Assembly: GCA_016647705.1 (NCBI GenBank)
Contig: CM028330.1
Location: 33,865,534-33,929,533 of the forward strand
DNA length: 64,000 nt
Origin: Eucommia ulmoides
Taxonomy: Eukaryota; Streptophyta; Magnoliopsida; Garryales; Eucommiaceae
Direction of reading: 5' to 3'
In this document: piece after piece, positions 34,241-44,231 of the stretch
Layout: every line of letters begins with the position of its first letter
Numbering within the stretch: the first letter of the stretch is position 1
Position numbers and translations under genes: made by a program
The notes under the pieces: model-generated
Databases searched by the model: none
Told to the model about the DNA's origin: nothing
The model's input: only the letters and a program-made list of their open reading frames with translations

Positions 34241-35237
34241 GACACTTCTTCTCTCATTTTCCTTCGCACCAGAGTAACGTGAGATTTCCTCTCGACCTTA
34301 GAGCACAGTACTCTTTCTTTTCTCCCTCAAAACATGTCATCTTCTTATTCACTGGGGTACAGCCTGTTTAATTCTGAACAGACCAGGGTAGACTCCCCTA
34401 TTCAGCGGATCGAGCTCAGCTCATCTACCACAAAGGTAGAATTAATGACCTCGTCGTCCAAGAGGGCCTACAGGTCAGTTGGAGCAGGGCCCTCCTAATC
34501 CCTAGATACGACCAATGGCCATCGAGGATAGAGAGCTAAAAGCGAGGCAGGCTCTTCTGGGGGCCCTAGTGCTGAGCTCAGTACAGGTCCTGCTGACGAG
34601 CTTGGTACCGCAGGCCCATCCGTTCCAGAAGTTGCTGCCCCTCCACCCTCGTCGGGTCGGGTCTCGCCTTCTGGCCCGGTTCCTGACCAGCTCATCTGCG
34701 AGGTCCCTCCTGAAGCTCTGGTTTAGCGATTTGAATCTGAGTTGACGAAAAAGAATGTGAGAAAATTTTGCTCCAAGTACGCGTTCCCTAGCTCAGTGAA
34801 ATTGAAGGTTCCCAAGAAAAGGGACCGAGCTTGTACTCTTTTTGAAGAAGTATATCTTGGTGTATGAGGAGCAACTTTTGGCTTGCCTACAATTTCCTAT
34901 TCATCCATGGGTATGAGCCGTCTGTTGGGACCTCGAGTTGTGTCCGTCACAACTTGCCCCTAACAGCATGAGGATGGTGGTGGTAGCCTACGTCATCTTC
35001 ATGGACGAGGGCATTATCCCGTCTATGGAATTATTCTGGGATTTTTTCCTTGCAAAGTCGATGCCCAGTGGTAAGGGCTGGTGCTACATCACAGCCCATA
35101 AAAAATTCCTTCATGGCTACGATGACTCCATCAAGAACTAGAAGCCCAACTTCTTCTTTCTCAGGGGGGGAAAGGATGGGAGTTCAACTCACCGGCAGAT
35201 GTGGAACACCCGATCCAGATACACTAAGAGACCGTGG

Positions 35238-35319
35238 GTAAGTTCCAATCCCGGTGTGAGTTTAATTTTTTTTCCTCAATAACTTTTTTTGACCTCCCCC
35301 TTTTGTGTTTTCAACCCAG
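35238..35319 (+). other. Putative intron 1 of the antisense gene
   Basis: 82 bp, starts GTAAGTTCCAAT one base after a G-G (CCGTGG/GTAAG), T-rich, ends TTTTCAACCCAG. Base composition is clearly poorer in GC than the exons. Confidence 0.55.
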
Positions 35320-35933
35320 AAGAAGAACAAGCCCAGTCCGGAGATCATTGCTGAGAGAGATCGGGTGGTGAAAACGCCATACAATCATGTGAAAGCTTGA
35401 TTACATCGACCCTATATGATATCTACTTCTGGAGTGATACTTTTCTCCCAGCCCCGGTCTTTAACAAGAAATTCAAGAACAGTAGGTTACCTCACCTCGG
35501 CTCAGTAAATTTTTTGTAATTTAGTTTTTTGTAATTCCAGTTCTGAGCAATGTCATCTTCCATTTTTAGTTATGTACATAGACGCAATGAAGAGATTGGC
35601 CATGGAGCAATCCCAGCAGGAGGTAGTTGAATAGGTCGGTTCCCATTAGAGATCTCAGCCTTGTAGCAAGGCTCCCAGCCCGGCGGGGGAAAATCAAGGG
35701 ACGGAACACACTGCAGCCCGGCTAGGCCTCAGAAGAGGAGCAAAAAGGATAATTAGCCCAGGCAGGCTAGGAATTTGGCCTTAAGCTCGACACCCTCATC
35801 CTGGACCAGCCTGACATCCTCCCAAGCTTCATCCACAAGATCACCCCTCCTGATGATTGGGCCAAGATAACCTCCAAAGCTGACAACAAGATGACCACCG
35901 AGATCTAGAAAGATGTTGCGTCGGTAAGTTCTC

Positions 35934-36013
35934 TGCTCGGCATTATCTTTTGACTTGTAAATTTTTCCTTAATATTGAATGTTCTTTCTTTAACATTGCA
36001 AATCCTTTTCAAG
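35934..36013 (+). other. Putative intron 2 of the antisense gene
   Basis: 80 bp, GTAAGTTCTCTG to CCTTTTCAAG. Removal joins DVAS to VRDLGMRLH in one frame. Confidence 0.65.
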
Positions 36014-36555
36014 GTCAGGGATCTAGGCATGCGCCTACACTGGGCTAATGATAGGATCAACATCTTGGAGGAGGAGAAGACCGAGGTGGTATCATGCCTC
36101 AACACCGTTCTCGAGAGGGTATGCGAGCTAGAAGAGGCATCCAAGATGCACAAAGCCCAGGTCGACCTGCTGAGAAGGGATAACTAGCTATTGAGAAAGA
36201 ATAAGGACACCCTGATCTGCTTGTTCGAGAAGTACAAGGACAGTCTCAACAAGGCGATCGATCAGCTCAGCACCCGTTAGGCAGACAAGAGAACAGTTGT
36301 GGAACAAGCCTAGAAGGGACATATGGCGGCCTAAAAACAGAGCTAGGATTATAATAATCTCGAGACTAGGATTGGTGATGCGGTGATGGAAGTCAGCTTC
36401 GATGGTACCATCTGCTCTCTCTAGCGTCAGCACCCCAACTTCAATTACATGACCATCAGGATGGAATTCCCTGAGGTGGAGATCAGAGGAGGTCAGGACG
36501 GCAGTGTCGAGCCTAGTGCGGATAACAAAGCAGACCAGGCTGGGGTAGCCCCTTA

Positions 36556-37954
36556 ATCATCGATCTATCAGCCTAGTCAACAATCCAAACTTGTAGTTTT
36601 TAGTCTTTTTTTTTTTTTTTTTTTTTGTTTGTTTCAGTCCGGCATGGGCTTGTAACACAAGTCTCTATCCCCACCTCTTGTAAAAAAACTTTTGAACTAA
36701 TGAATGAAATCTCTTTAATGACTTGTTGTTTCCTCAATAGGGTTTTCTGGTCAACTTGTTGTAAACACTTAACATGCTCAATCATCACTCAAACTGACAA
36801 ATGTAGCCGACCTTAATCAATCAACCTCAAAATTGTTAATCAGCTCGGACATCTTCACACACTTCAATGTATTTTAAGAATCGAATAATTAATCAACTCG
36901 GTGGCCATAACAGAGCAAACATACCGGCCTCAAGTATCCGAGCTCAATATTTGCAAACAGCTCAATGATTCCCAACCATTTTGGTTTCATTTGCACTGGA
37001 TTTAAGCATCATTTTGTCTGGGCGATTTTGTGAAACCGATGTCATCATCTGAAATAGGTTGGAAAAATACCTAATTGGATGTTTAGATTAGCTCGGTCAC
37101 TTTTAAGCACTTGGCAGCGAATTGTTTCCAAGAACTGGGCAGGATTTCACAGCAGCCTTAGTTTTTGTGCCGAGCTGTTTTCAGACGATGTATTTTAGAA
37201 TTAGGACTATCCAGATCATTATTGCAACACTGAGATGTCATACCTTAATTAAGTAAAACACTTAGAATAATTTAATCTTCAATTGTATGTCACACCAAGG
37301 AGAACATCGTCTCACTCAAGTGTCAGGTGATCAAGTCAGTCATTCAGCCCTTTACCCTTCCTTGATTATTCTGCCCCCCATCCAACTACAAAAGCTCTAT
37401 TTTTCCATTCTCATATGGTTGGTTTGCTTGGTAAGGGTGTCCTACATGAGTTGGGCCCTCTCAATCTACAGACCTCAACACCTTGGTAGCTTCCAATGGT
37501 CGGTCATTGGTGAGTTCTCCGTAGTCAGGTTCATACTTGAGCCTTTTCGGGTTATCTCAAGTTCATCCTTACAAGAGCATCATCTCTTTAGGTCGCCTGA
37601 GCTCAGCTCGACTGTGAGGGAGTGGATGCTTAGCTGCAGGTCCTTAGACCCAATCAGTGTAACGTCATCACTAGATAATAGCGGTCAGTCCCCGGACTAA
37701 TACTATCAACTTGTATAGGGGGTCTGGTTACTCTGTTGATGTTGTGTGCCAGGATGCTGCTTCTTCTTGTAGATAGGATGGAGGGATGCTCGTGTTTGTC
37801 TATGGTAAGACGGAAGGCTAATCGGCTCTGCCACTGCACTTATGTAAATTTTGGAGATTAGAGAACGCTTTGAACCAAACATATTTTTTATTAGATGAAA
37901 ATTTAAGTACATACTTGGGAAATTGAGATTTCTATAAGTTTACAAAGATGCTTC
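36556..37954. other. Non-coding spacer of the Tat element
   Basis: Between the 3' end of the antisense gene and the integrase end. Begins with a T run (about 36606-36626) and is rich in GAGCTCGG-like words shared with Tat LTRs. The 137- and 95-codon frames here are on the strand opposite to pol or in spacer; the latter (37977 on) is the antisense shadow of the integrase C-terminus. Confidence 0.6.
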
Positions 37955-39190
37955 CTTCTTTGGGTTAGCGCTTTAGGTGCTCGATATTCCAAGAGTGTCT
38001 CAAGGGTACCATTTCTTTAGTTTCTGGGTTATATGTACCGGGCCGATCTACGCGTGTGACTTGGTAAGGTCCTTTCCAGGTGGGAACAAGCCTGTTGACG
38101 TTCTGATCCTTGGTGGCCAGAGTGATATTTTCGAGAACGAGGTCTCCGATATCGAAAGAGCAAGGTCGAACCTTTCTGTTATAGTACCGGGTTACTCTTT
38201 GTTGGTAGGCGGCCTAATGCACTTGGGCTCTTTCCCTTCTTTTTTCCAAGAGATCCAAGATTAATGCCAGACCTACTTCATTGTCAGCTCGGTTGAAACA
38301 AGGAATAGTCCATGGCAAGGGCATACTGATCTCAACCGGGATAACGGCCTCAGACCAGTAGGTTATTGCAAAGGGCGTATCATCGGTCAGGGTCCTGGCC
38401 GTTGTGTGGTAAGCCTAGAGCATGGGGTATAGGTCTTCTACCCACAGTCCCTTTGATTTGTCTAATCTCATCTTTAGGTTTTGTAAAATGGTCCTATTAG
38501 TGACCTCAACCTGACCGTTTGCTTGAAGGTGGCCCGAGGAGGAGAAATGCGTGTTGATCCCCAATCCCGAGTAGAGTTTGACCAACAGGTTATTGTCGAA
38601 CTGCTTTCTGTTGTTCGAGATGATTGCCTTAAGGATACTAAACCTACAGATCATGCTCTTCCACATGAAGTCCCTGATTTTCTCATTTGTGATCTTGGCT
38701 AGGACTCGGCCTCTACCCACTTCGTGAAGTAGTCGATAACAACGACGAAGAACTTTCTCTAGCTAGTGCCCTAAGGGAACGGGCCGAGAAGGTAGATGCC
38801 CCACTAGGCAAACGGCCACGAGCTAGTCATGGGCACTAGCTTGATTGGCGGTGTGAGAGGGTGGGTGACAAACCTCTAGCACTTATTGCATTTCTTCACG
38901 AATTCTCCTGCATCTTCTAATATCCTCAGCCAACAGTACTAGTTCTGGAGTAACTTTCGAGCTAGTGATCTTCCCCCTAAATAGTTGCTACAGATCCTTT
39001 CGTGGACTTCTCGCATGAGATATTCAGCCTCCTCAGGTCGGAGGTATCCAGAGTAGGGACCCAAGAAAAATTTTCGATATAATACCCCATCAAAGAGGAC
39101 GTAACTCGCTACTTGGTATCGCATTCTCCTAGCCTCATCCAGGTCTTCGGGTAACATCTTATTGTTGAGATAGCCCTGGATCAAATCCAT
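37955..39190 (-). pseudogene. Ty3/gypsy integrase (Tat element)
   Basis: Minus strand, three parts. Zinc-binding part: YLMREVHERICSNYLGGRSL then FVKKCNKC; the second His of the HHCC set (normally NHSGG) is Tyr. Core: WGIYLLGPFP (normally W-G-D-LGPF), IDYFTKWVEAES, KAIISNNRKQFDNN (normally SDNG-QF) and HLQANGQVEVTNRTI, so two of the three D,D-35-E residues are changed and the Glu is kept. C-part: TDDTPFAITYWSEAVIPVEI, YYNRKVRPCSFDIGDLVL, PTWKGPYQVTRVDRPGTY and SWNIEHLKR, as in Tat and Athila integrases; no chromodomain. Stops and frameshifts are frequent, and many stops stand at conserved Gln positions. It inserted element DNA into the genome when active. Confidence 0.9.
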
Positions 39191-39329
39191 CTAGGTAGGG
39201 TCGGAGCTGAACGCACATATGGTTGTGACCTCATCCGAAGCAGTTGTGCTCAGCTCGGCCAGATACTCCACGAGCATAGTCCTTTTGAGCGTGTATTCCA
39301 CCACAGAGGCCAAGTTAGCCAACGCGTCA

Positions 39330-39870
39330 GGATGCCTATTTTTTCCTCAAGGAATTTGCTTAACTTGTACCTTTTTTAATCCATTTATCAAGGTCTTCAC
39401 CCTCTCTAAGTAGGAAATCATGCTTGGGTCCTTTGCTAGGTAATCGCCGTTTAATTGGTTGACCATGAGTTGAGAGTCGCACAAGACCTGGAGTGTCTTT
39501 ACACTAAATTCCCAAGCTAACCTCAGCTAGGCCAAAAGGGCCTCGTATTCGACTTCGTTGTTTGTAGCTCGAAATCCTAACCGAATAGTACACTCTACTT
39601 TCTCATTGTCTAGGGCCACGAGGACCATCCCGGCCCTACAACCATTTTGGTTGGAGGATCCATCAATAAAGAGCTACCATGAATCAGATCCCAGGTCAGA
39701 TGCCATAGATAGGGCTTTACCGACATTTTTGCTTAGTGGAAAGGTCTTCTCAGTTACTTCCAAATTAGCGTTCAGCTCATCGTCCGGGAAGGTTAGCTTG
39801 GCGATGAAGTCGGCTAGAACTTGCCCCTTGATCACTGTTCTGGGTCAGTATTCGATGTAGAATTAGCCCA
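39330..39870 (-). pseudogene. Ty3/gypsy RNase H (Tat element)
   Basis: Minus strand: VLADFIAKLTFPDDELN, LFIDGSSNQNGCRAGMVL, ATNNEVEYEALLA, LQVLCDSQLMVNQLNGDY and HPDALANLASVVEY. The four acidic positions of the family (DG, NE-EYE, DSQ, DALA) are all still present, although stops interrupt the frame. This domain degrades the RNA strand during reverse transcription. Confidence 0.9.
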
Positions 39871-40430
39871 ATTCAAGGCTATACTTCATCAATCATCCAG
39901 AAACATTGGGAAAGTCAAGAATTTGCCTTAGGGGTTGATCTGTCAGGACGATGATGGTATGAGCCTGGAAATACTACCTTAACTTTCTTGATTCTATTAA
40001 TAGAGTAGAGGCCAACTTCACAAACCTTATGTACCTTATCTTAGCATCAGTGAGGACCCTACTAGAGTAATAAACCGGGCTCTGGATGTCGTTCTCTTCC
40101 CTAACCAGGGCAGCGCTTAGCACTGTGGTGGATGCCACAATATAGAGGAACAATTCTTCCTATCTCCTCAATGCGCTGAGTAGGGAAGCCGAGGAGAGAT
40201 ATTTCTTCAGTTCACAAAATACCTTATCACATTCCTCGGTTCACTCGAATGCCTTGTTCTCTCAGAGGATTTTGAAAAATGGGAGGCACTTCTCGGATGA
40301 CCGATAGATAAATCAATTCAGAGCTGCCAGCCGACTTGTTAGCATCTAATCCTTCTTTTTATTTTGGAGGGAATCCATCCTGAGCATGACACTGATTTGG
40401 GAGGGGTTGGCATCGATACCGTACTGCGAC
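39871..40430 (-). pseudogene. RT-RNase H connection (Tat element)
   Basis: Degenerate coding DNA between RT and RNase H on the minus strand, including the ETKY-LE-L-LV-A-KLRPYFQAH-like connection region in broken frames. No separate function. Confidence 0.6.
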
Positions 40431-41130
40431 ACCATAAAACCGAAGAACTTGCCAGCTAACACCCCAAAAATACATTTGCTCCGGTTAAGCTTCATGCGAT
40501 GATTCCAAAGTTTGTCGAAATAGGCCTGAAGGTGGCCGAGTTGATCTTGAGCTCACCTACTCTTGACTAGTATGTCATTGATATATACTTCCATCGTCTC
40601 CCCGATCTCCACTTTGAATATATTGTCCACAAGCCTCTGATAGATCGCCTCGACATTGCACAGACTGAAGGGCATGACCTTATAGAAGTAGGTGCCTCTA
40701 TCCATAATGAATGAGGTCTTACTCTTATCAAGAGGGTACATCGGGATTTGGTTGTAGCCATCGTAAGCATTGAGGAAGCTCAGCTACTTGTACTTGGTGG
40801 TGGAGTCAATCACGATGTCGATTCTTGGAAATGGGAAGAAATCCTTCGGGCATGCCTTGTTTAGGTCTTTCAAATCTATGCAATGGCTTCATTTGTTACC
40901 GGCCTTAGGGGTGAGGACCACGTTGGCCAACCAATCCGGGAATTTAACTTTTTCCACCACATCGGACTTGACGAGCTTATCCATTTCCTCTTCAATGATC
41001 TTCTGCCAGTCTGGGTAGAATTTTCTCTATTTTTTCCAAACAAGAGGGTGGTGTACGTTGACATGTAGCCGGTGCATGGCCACGTTGGGGTCAATCCCGG
41101 GGAGTTTGTTGTGCGACCAAGCCAAAAATA
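40431..41130 (-). pseudogene. Ty3/gypsy reverse transcriptase (Tat element)
   Basis: Minus strand. MYPLDKSKTSFIMDRGTYFY and KVMPFSLCNVEAIYQRLVDN match the MYP-DEEKTSFIT-RGTYCY-VMPFGLKNAGATYQRLV block. The catalytic box reads MEVYINDILVKS where active copies have YVDD or YIDD, so the first catalytic Asp is Asn (one G to A change). Upstream, at 40900-41090, the N-terminal palm region is recognisable but frameshifted. The enzyme copies element RNA into DNA; this copy cannot. Confidence 0.9.
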
Positions 41131-41840
41131 ATATAATTCTTCCGTAACAAGTCAATAAGCTCAGAACGCTGCTTAGGGTTGAGCCTAGCTCCTATCTTTA
41201 TAGTTTTTCCTTCAATGGTCTAGTGGATGGACACTTCAAGAAGATATTCGTAGTACCAAGGACTAGGCTCTTCATCTCGGGGATCGTCGATTGGAATGAG
41301 CCCGGTTTTACCATCAAGGGCCATGAGCTTAGACCACCCGAGTTGTTCTTTGATGATCCCTGGATTGGCCATTAATTGTTATTTATTCTTTTCCATTGCC
41401 CTTCTAGCACACTCCCGGGTTGATTCTTACTCTCTATGGACTTTTCCCACCTCTTGATCGGTGGGGAACTTTATCATCTGGTGATAAGGAAAGCAGACAG
41501 TCCTCAGGGCTGCAATGGTTGGGCGACCCATAATCAAGTTGTAATGCGAGGGTCTTCCATGATGAGGAACTTAGTCCATACTATGGCAGTTCTAGGCTTA
41601 GAGCCATCGTGACGGGTAAGGAAACCCATCCAATCAAGCTTATGATATCTCTCCCAAATCTGATGAGGAGATCCTTCACGGGCTACACATCACTGAAGTC
41701 TACCTTTATCTTATTGAAAGCCCACTTGAAAATTATGTTAGCAGAGTTGCCCTCCCCATCGACCAGGATCCTCCTTGTCTTAAAGTGGTTAATCAGGGTT
41801 GATATCACTAGGGCATCGCCGTGGGGAGGGGGTGCACCCC
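41131..41840 (-). pseudogene. Gypsy aspartic protease region (Tat element)
   Basis: Minus strand: GDALVISTLINHF-TRRILVDGEGNSANIIF. The family consensus is RRVLVDGGSSADILF, with D-G-G/S at the active site; here the site reads VDGEG. The following FKWAFNKIKVDFSDV continues the fold. 41131-41560 is linker between protease and RT. It would cut the gag-pol polyprotein. Confidence 0.75.
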
Positions 41841-42149
41841 TTTGAGATCAGCCTCGCAAAAAGAAATGATGTTGTGCGAGGAGGAATCTACCTCATACAC
41901 ATCTTTCTTGGTCTTTCTCTTTGCCTTGTGCTCATATCTCTTCCAGGAGGAAAACGTCTCTCCACCGAAAGCAAGCCCACCGTGGATTACGTTGATTTCA
42001 TCGTCCACTCGTTGATCATCATCATCACCAAGGTTGTTGTCTCAAGGTGGAGGTTGGCTATTGTTTCTCCTCCATTGCTGAGCTCTGTACTCCTCTGGCG
42101 GTCTTTTCCATCGAACCGGGGTTCTCTATTCGTTCTGCGAACATAGTTC

Positions 42150-43682
42150 TCGAGGTACGCCCTCTTAATTAGGGCCTCTATCTTTTCTTTCAGTTGGAAA
42201 CACTCCTTGGTGGTATAGTCGTGGTCTCAATGCAACTTGCAATACTTGTTAACTGACTTGCCCATAGGTTTTCCTCTCAAGAAATGAGTAGGTAGGAAGA
42301 TTTCCTTCTCTGAATTCTCGATGCAAATTATGGAGACTAAAGTTGTCAGGGAGTAAGCCCGTACTGTCGAGGCCCTGGGGATGGATAAGGAGTCATGTCC
42401 CCTGGTAGAGGTCCTAACCGCCTTTTAACTTGGAGTTTTCTCGATCCCTGAGATTGGTATGAGCCTTCCTCGACTCAGACCTTTTTCTTTTGGATTCCCT
42501 CTCGATCCCTCTTTACCATATCAAGCAAGTCAATTTTATAGAAACTGGTACCTCGATCCAAAGCATCTCGTAAGCTCGAAGCTAGTCATGAACATAGGTC
42601 GTAAGATAACCTTCTGTATCTCAGCCCATCAATGAAGGCATTCAGGGAAACAGCATCCGAGAGACCCTCACAACATAGAGTTTTCTTCTAAAACCTAACC
42701 ATGTAAACACCTAAATTCTCATCGACCTCCTATCTAAGGGTAAGGATATGGGTCACGGTCTTCGGCCTACGCCGGGAACAGCTAAATTGGGTGAAAAAGA
42801 GCTGTTCGAGCTGGATGAAGGTCGATATTGAGGTTGGGGCTAGATCGATGAACCAAATTCAAGTTGGACCAGTCAGGGTAAAAGGGAAGAACTTGTACCT
42901 TACCACTGTGGAGGCCGTGTGAATATCCATGAAGAATACAAAAATGGAGAGATGGTCCACAAAGTCGGTGGTCCCGTCATACTAGGTTATTGGGGGATTG
43001 GGGAATCTGTAAGGCACAGGTTCTCCCACAATTTCATCAATAAAGGGAGACCTTGCCCCAGCAGCTTACCCAATTGCACCTCTAACGCCCTATATTTGGT
43101 TAAGTTCAGCCTCCGTCTCGGCCATACGATGCTCCATTGCTACTTCTCCTCTTGGTAGTATCGTGACCTAGCTGACAGTTGCCCGGGATTCATGCCTCTA
43201 AGCTAGTGGTAAATAGTGAGAATCCGTTTCTCAAACCCAATAGATTCGGTGCTCAGATTAGGCCACGTGGCTAGGTGCTCTAGATGGTGGCAATTATTAT
43301 ATGTCTTCAGCTCGGCGTCTTTGCGAGGGTAGAGAAGAGACTCCTGAGGTAGCGGGAGGGTCAGATCCCTCTCCCTGACTGCCTGGTTATAAGGCCGATG
43401 AAGTACATGCCCGTGAGAGTAAATAACTCGATCTCCAAATTATTGAGGTTGTTCTTATCCCTCTGTGGCCTGGAGAATCGGTCCCCCTTGCACGGGGGCC
43501 GGAGGTAGGCGGGGAAGAACAACTTGGAACAAGTTCTGGAATTCACCAAGCTGGCATCCCAAACTATCGATCCTTGAGGCGTCAACGGCTCCAGACATCT
43601 GGCCTATGAAAACACCTAAGGGCGAAGCTGATGGACCGGCCTATCCCATAGGAGGAACATTTTTCTTCTTCAACTGCAACAT
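42150..43682 (-). pseudogene. Ty3/gypsy gag (Tat element)
   Basis: Starts at ATG 43682 (MLQLKKKNVPPMG, then a stop). The coat core (Retrotrans_gag) lies at about 42520-43000: MDIHTASTVVRYKFFPFTLT, STFIQLEQLFFTQF, DENLGVYMVRF and SDAVSLNAFIDGLRYRRLSY. A zinc-knuckle-like tail at 42170-42250 reads YCKLH-DHDYTTKECFQLKE followed by KIEALIKRAYLENYV, with a stop at a position that is Gln in relatives. At least six stops. The 78-codon frame at 43739-43975 spans leader and LTR and is not part of gag. Confidence 0.85.
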
Positions 43683-43849
43683 AGTCTGATGCCCTAGTAT
43701 CTAGTTTGGGAGCTCTAGATATGTCTTGTGTAAGGTTGTTATTCACCGTTGCATTTCGATTTCTTTGCTAAATAACTTGACCAGACCTTGTCATCATCAA
43801 TTCTTAGCTGCACTATGAGTCGATGATCTGAGGAATATTTTTGTAGGTT

Positions 43850-43868
43850 TCCCACAGACGACTCCAAA
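43850..43868 (-). promoter_or_regulatory. Primer-binding site of the Tat element
   Basis: Minus strand TTTGGAGTCGTCTGTGGGA directly after the LTR end. The usual form in this group is TTGGCGCCGTCTGTGGGA; GC to AG and CC to TC changes suggest decay. Confidence 0.6.
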
Positions 43869-43869
43869 C

Positions 43870-44231
43870 TGTTGGTGTCAAAAAATAGATCGACCAATAG
43901 TATGGTCTGGTCAGCTTCCGCGTAGAGAGTTGCTAGTGATCTGAAGGTTGTCTTTGACAAAATTGGACTCTTCAAGCCTTTTAATCCTTGATCCTGCGCT
44001 TGACCAAGCAGGGATAGCGTTGTTCGACCAAACCTTCAGGTTGGTACTTGCACACAAGACTTGTTGGGGTTGGCCCAGCATGTCCCCTCCGACGTGAGAG
44101 TAAGAGCTCGAGAGGAAGTATTTAAAGACACTTTACAAATACTAAATGAGGTTACCTCATTCCAACCTCTAAAAACACTATTTATACCTTCGTTTTATAG
44201 ACGAGAACTTGATTAGCATTTTCTTAATCCT
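43870..44231 (-). repeat. Truncated 5' LTR of the Tat element
   Basis: Matches the first 365 bp of 33245-33977 (TGTTGGTGTCAAAAAATAGA and onward) and stops at AATCCT, where the copia LTR begins. The U3 half and its promoter are missing. Confidence 0.85.

Larger units (their letters stand above)
34334..36555 (+). pseudogene. Antisense retrotransposon gene, PF04195-like with coiled-coil tail, spliced
   Basis: Starts MSSSYSLGYSLFNSEQ. A Ser/Pro-rich N-part is followed by a block (about 34800-35150) with YEEQLLACLQFPIHPW, CPSQLAPNSMRMVVVAYVIF and SGKGWCYITAHKKFLHGY, matching the layout of the 'putative gypsy type transposon' domain (PF04195, LPLHPF...QL-PNS-R...). After two or three short introns comes a long coiled coil (VRDLGMRLHWANDRINILEE and onward, 36014-36330), ending near DNKADQAGVAP. 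Introns at 35238-35319 and 35934-36013 begin GTAAGTTC and end in AG; the second keeps phase 0. A third may be 35482-35569. Several in-frame stops and at least one frameshift make it a pseudogene. Genes of this kind between pol and the 3' LTR are known in Tat elements; their role is unknown. Confidence 0.7.
33245..44231 (-). mobile_element. Tat-lineage Ty3/gypsy retrotransposon with an antisense gene
   Basis: Minus-strand element of about 11 kb: truncated 5' LTR (43870-44231), primer site, gag, protease, RT, RNase H, integrase, a 4-kb region with an opposite-strand gene, primer tract and 3' LTR (33245-33977). The order and the antisense frame between pol and the 3' LTR are features of the Tat lineage (Grande, RIRE2, Retand type). 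All frames are broken. The 5' LTR is cut by the copia LTR at 44232, so the target duplication cannot be tested. Confidence 0.85.

Noticed and set aside
34495-34695. 66-codon minus-strand frame rich in Gly, Pro and Ser
   Set aside because: Antisense shadow of the Ser/Pro-rich part of the antisense gene; no domain.
40770-41068. Two plus-strand frames of 61-82 codons
   Set aside because: Opposite strand to recognisable reverse transcriptase.
41799-42146. 115-codon plus-strand frame
   Set aside because: Opposite strand to the Tat gag-protease junction, where the minus-strand translation carries the family motifs.
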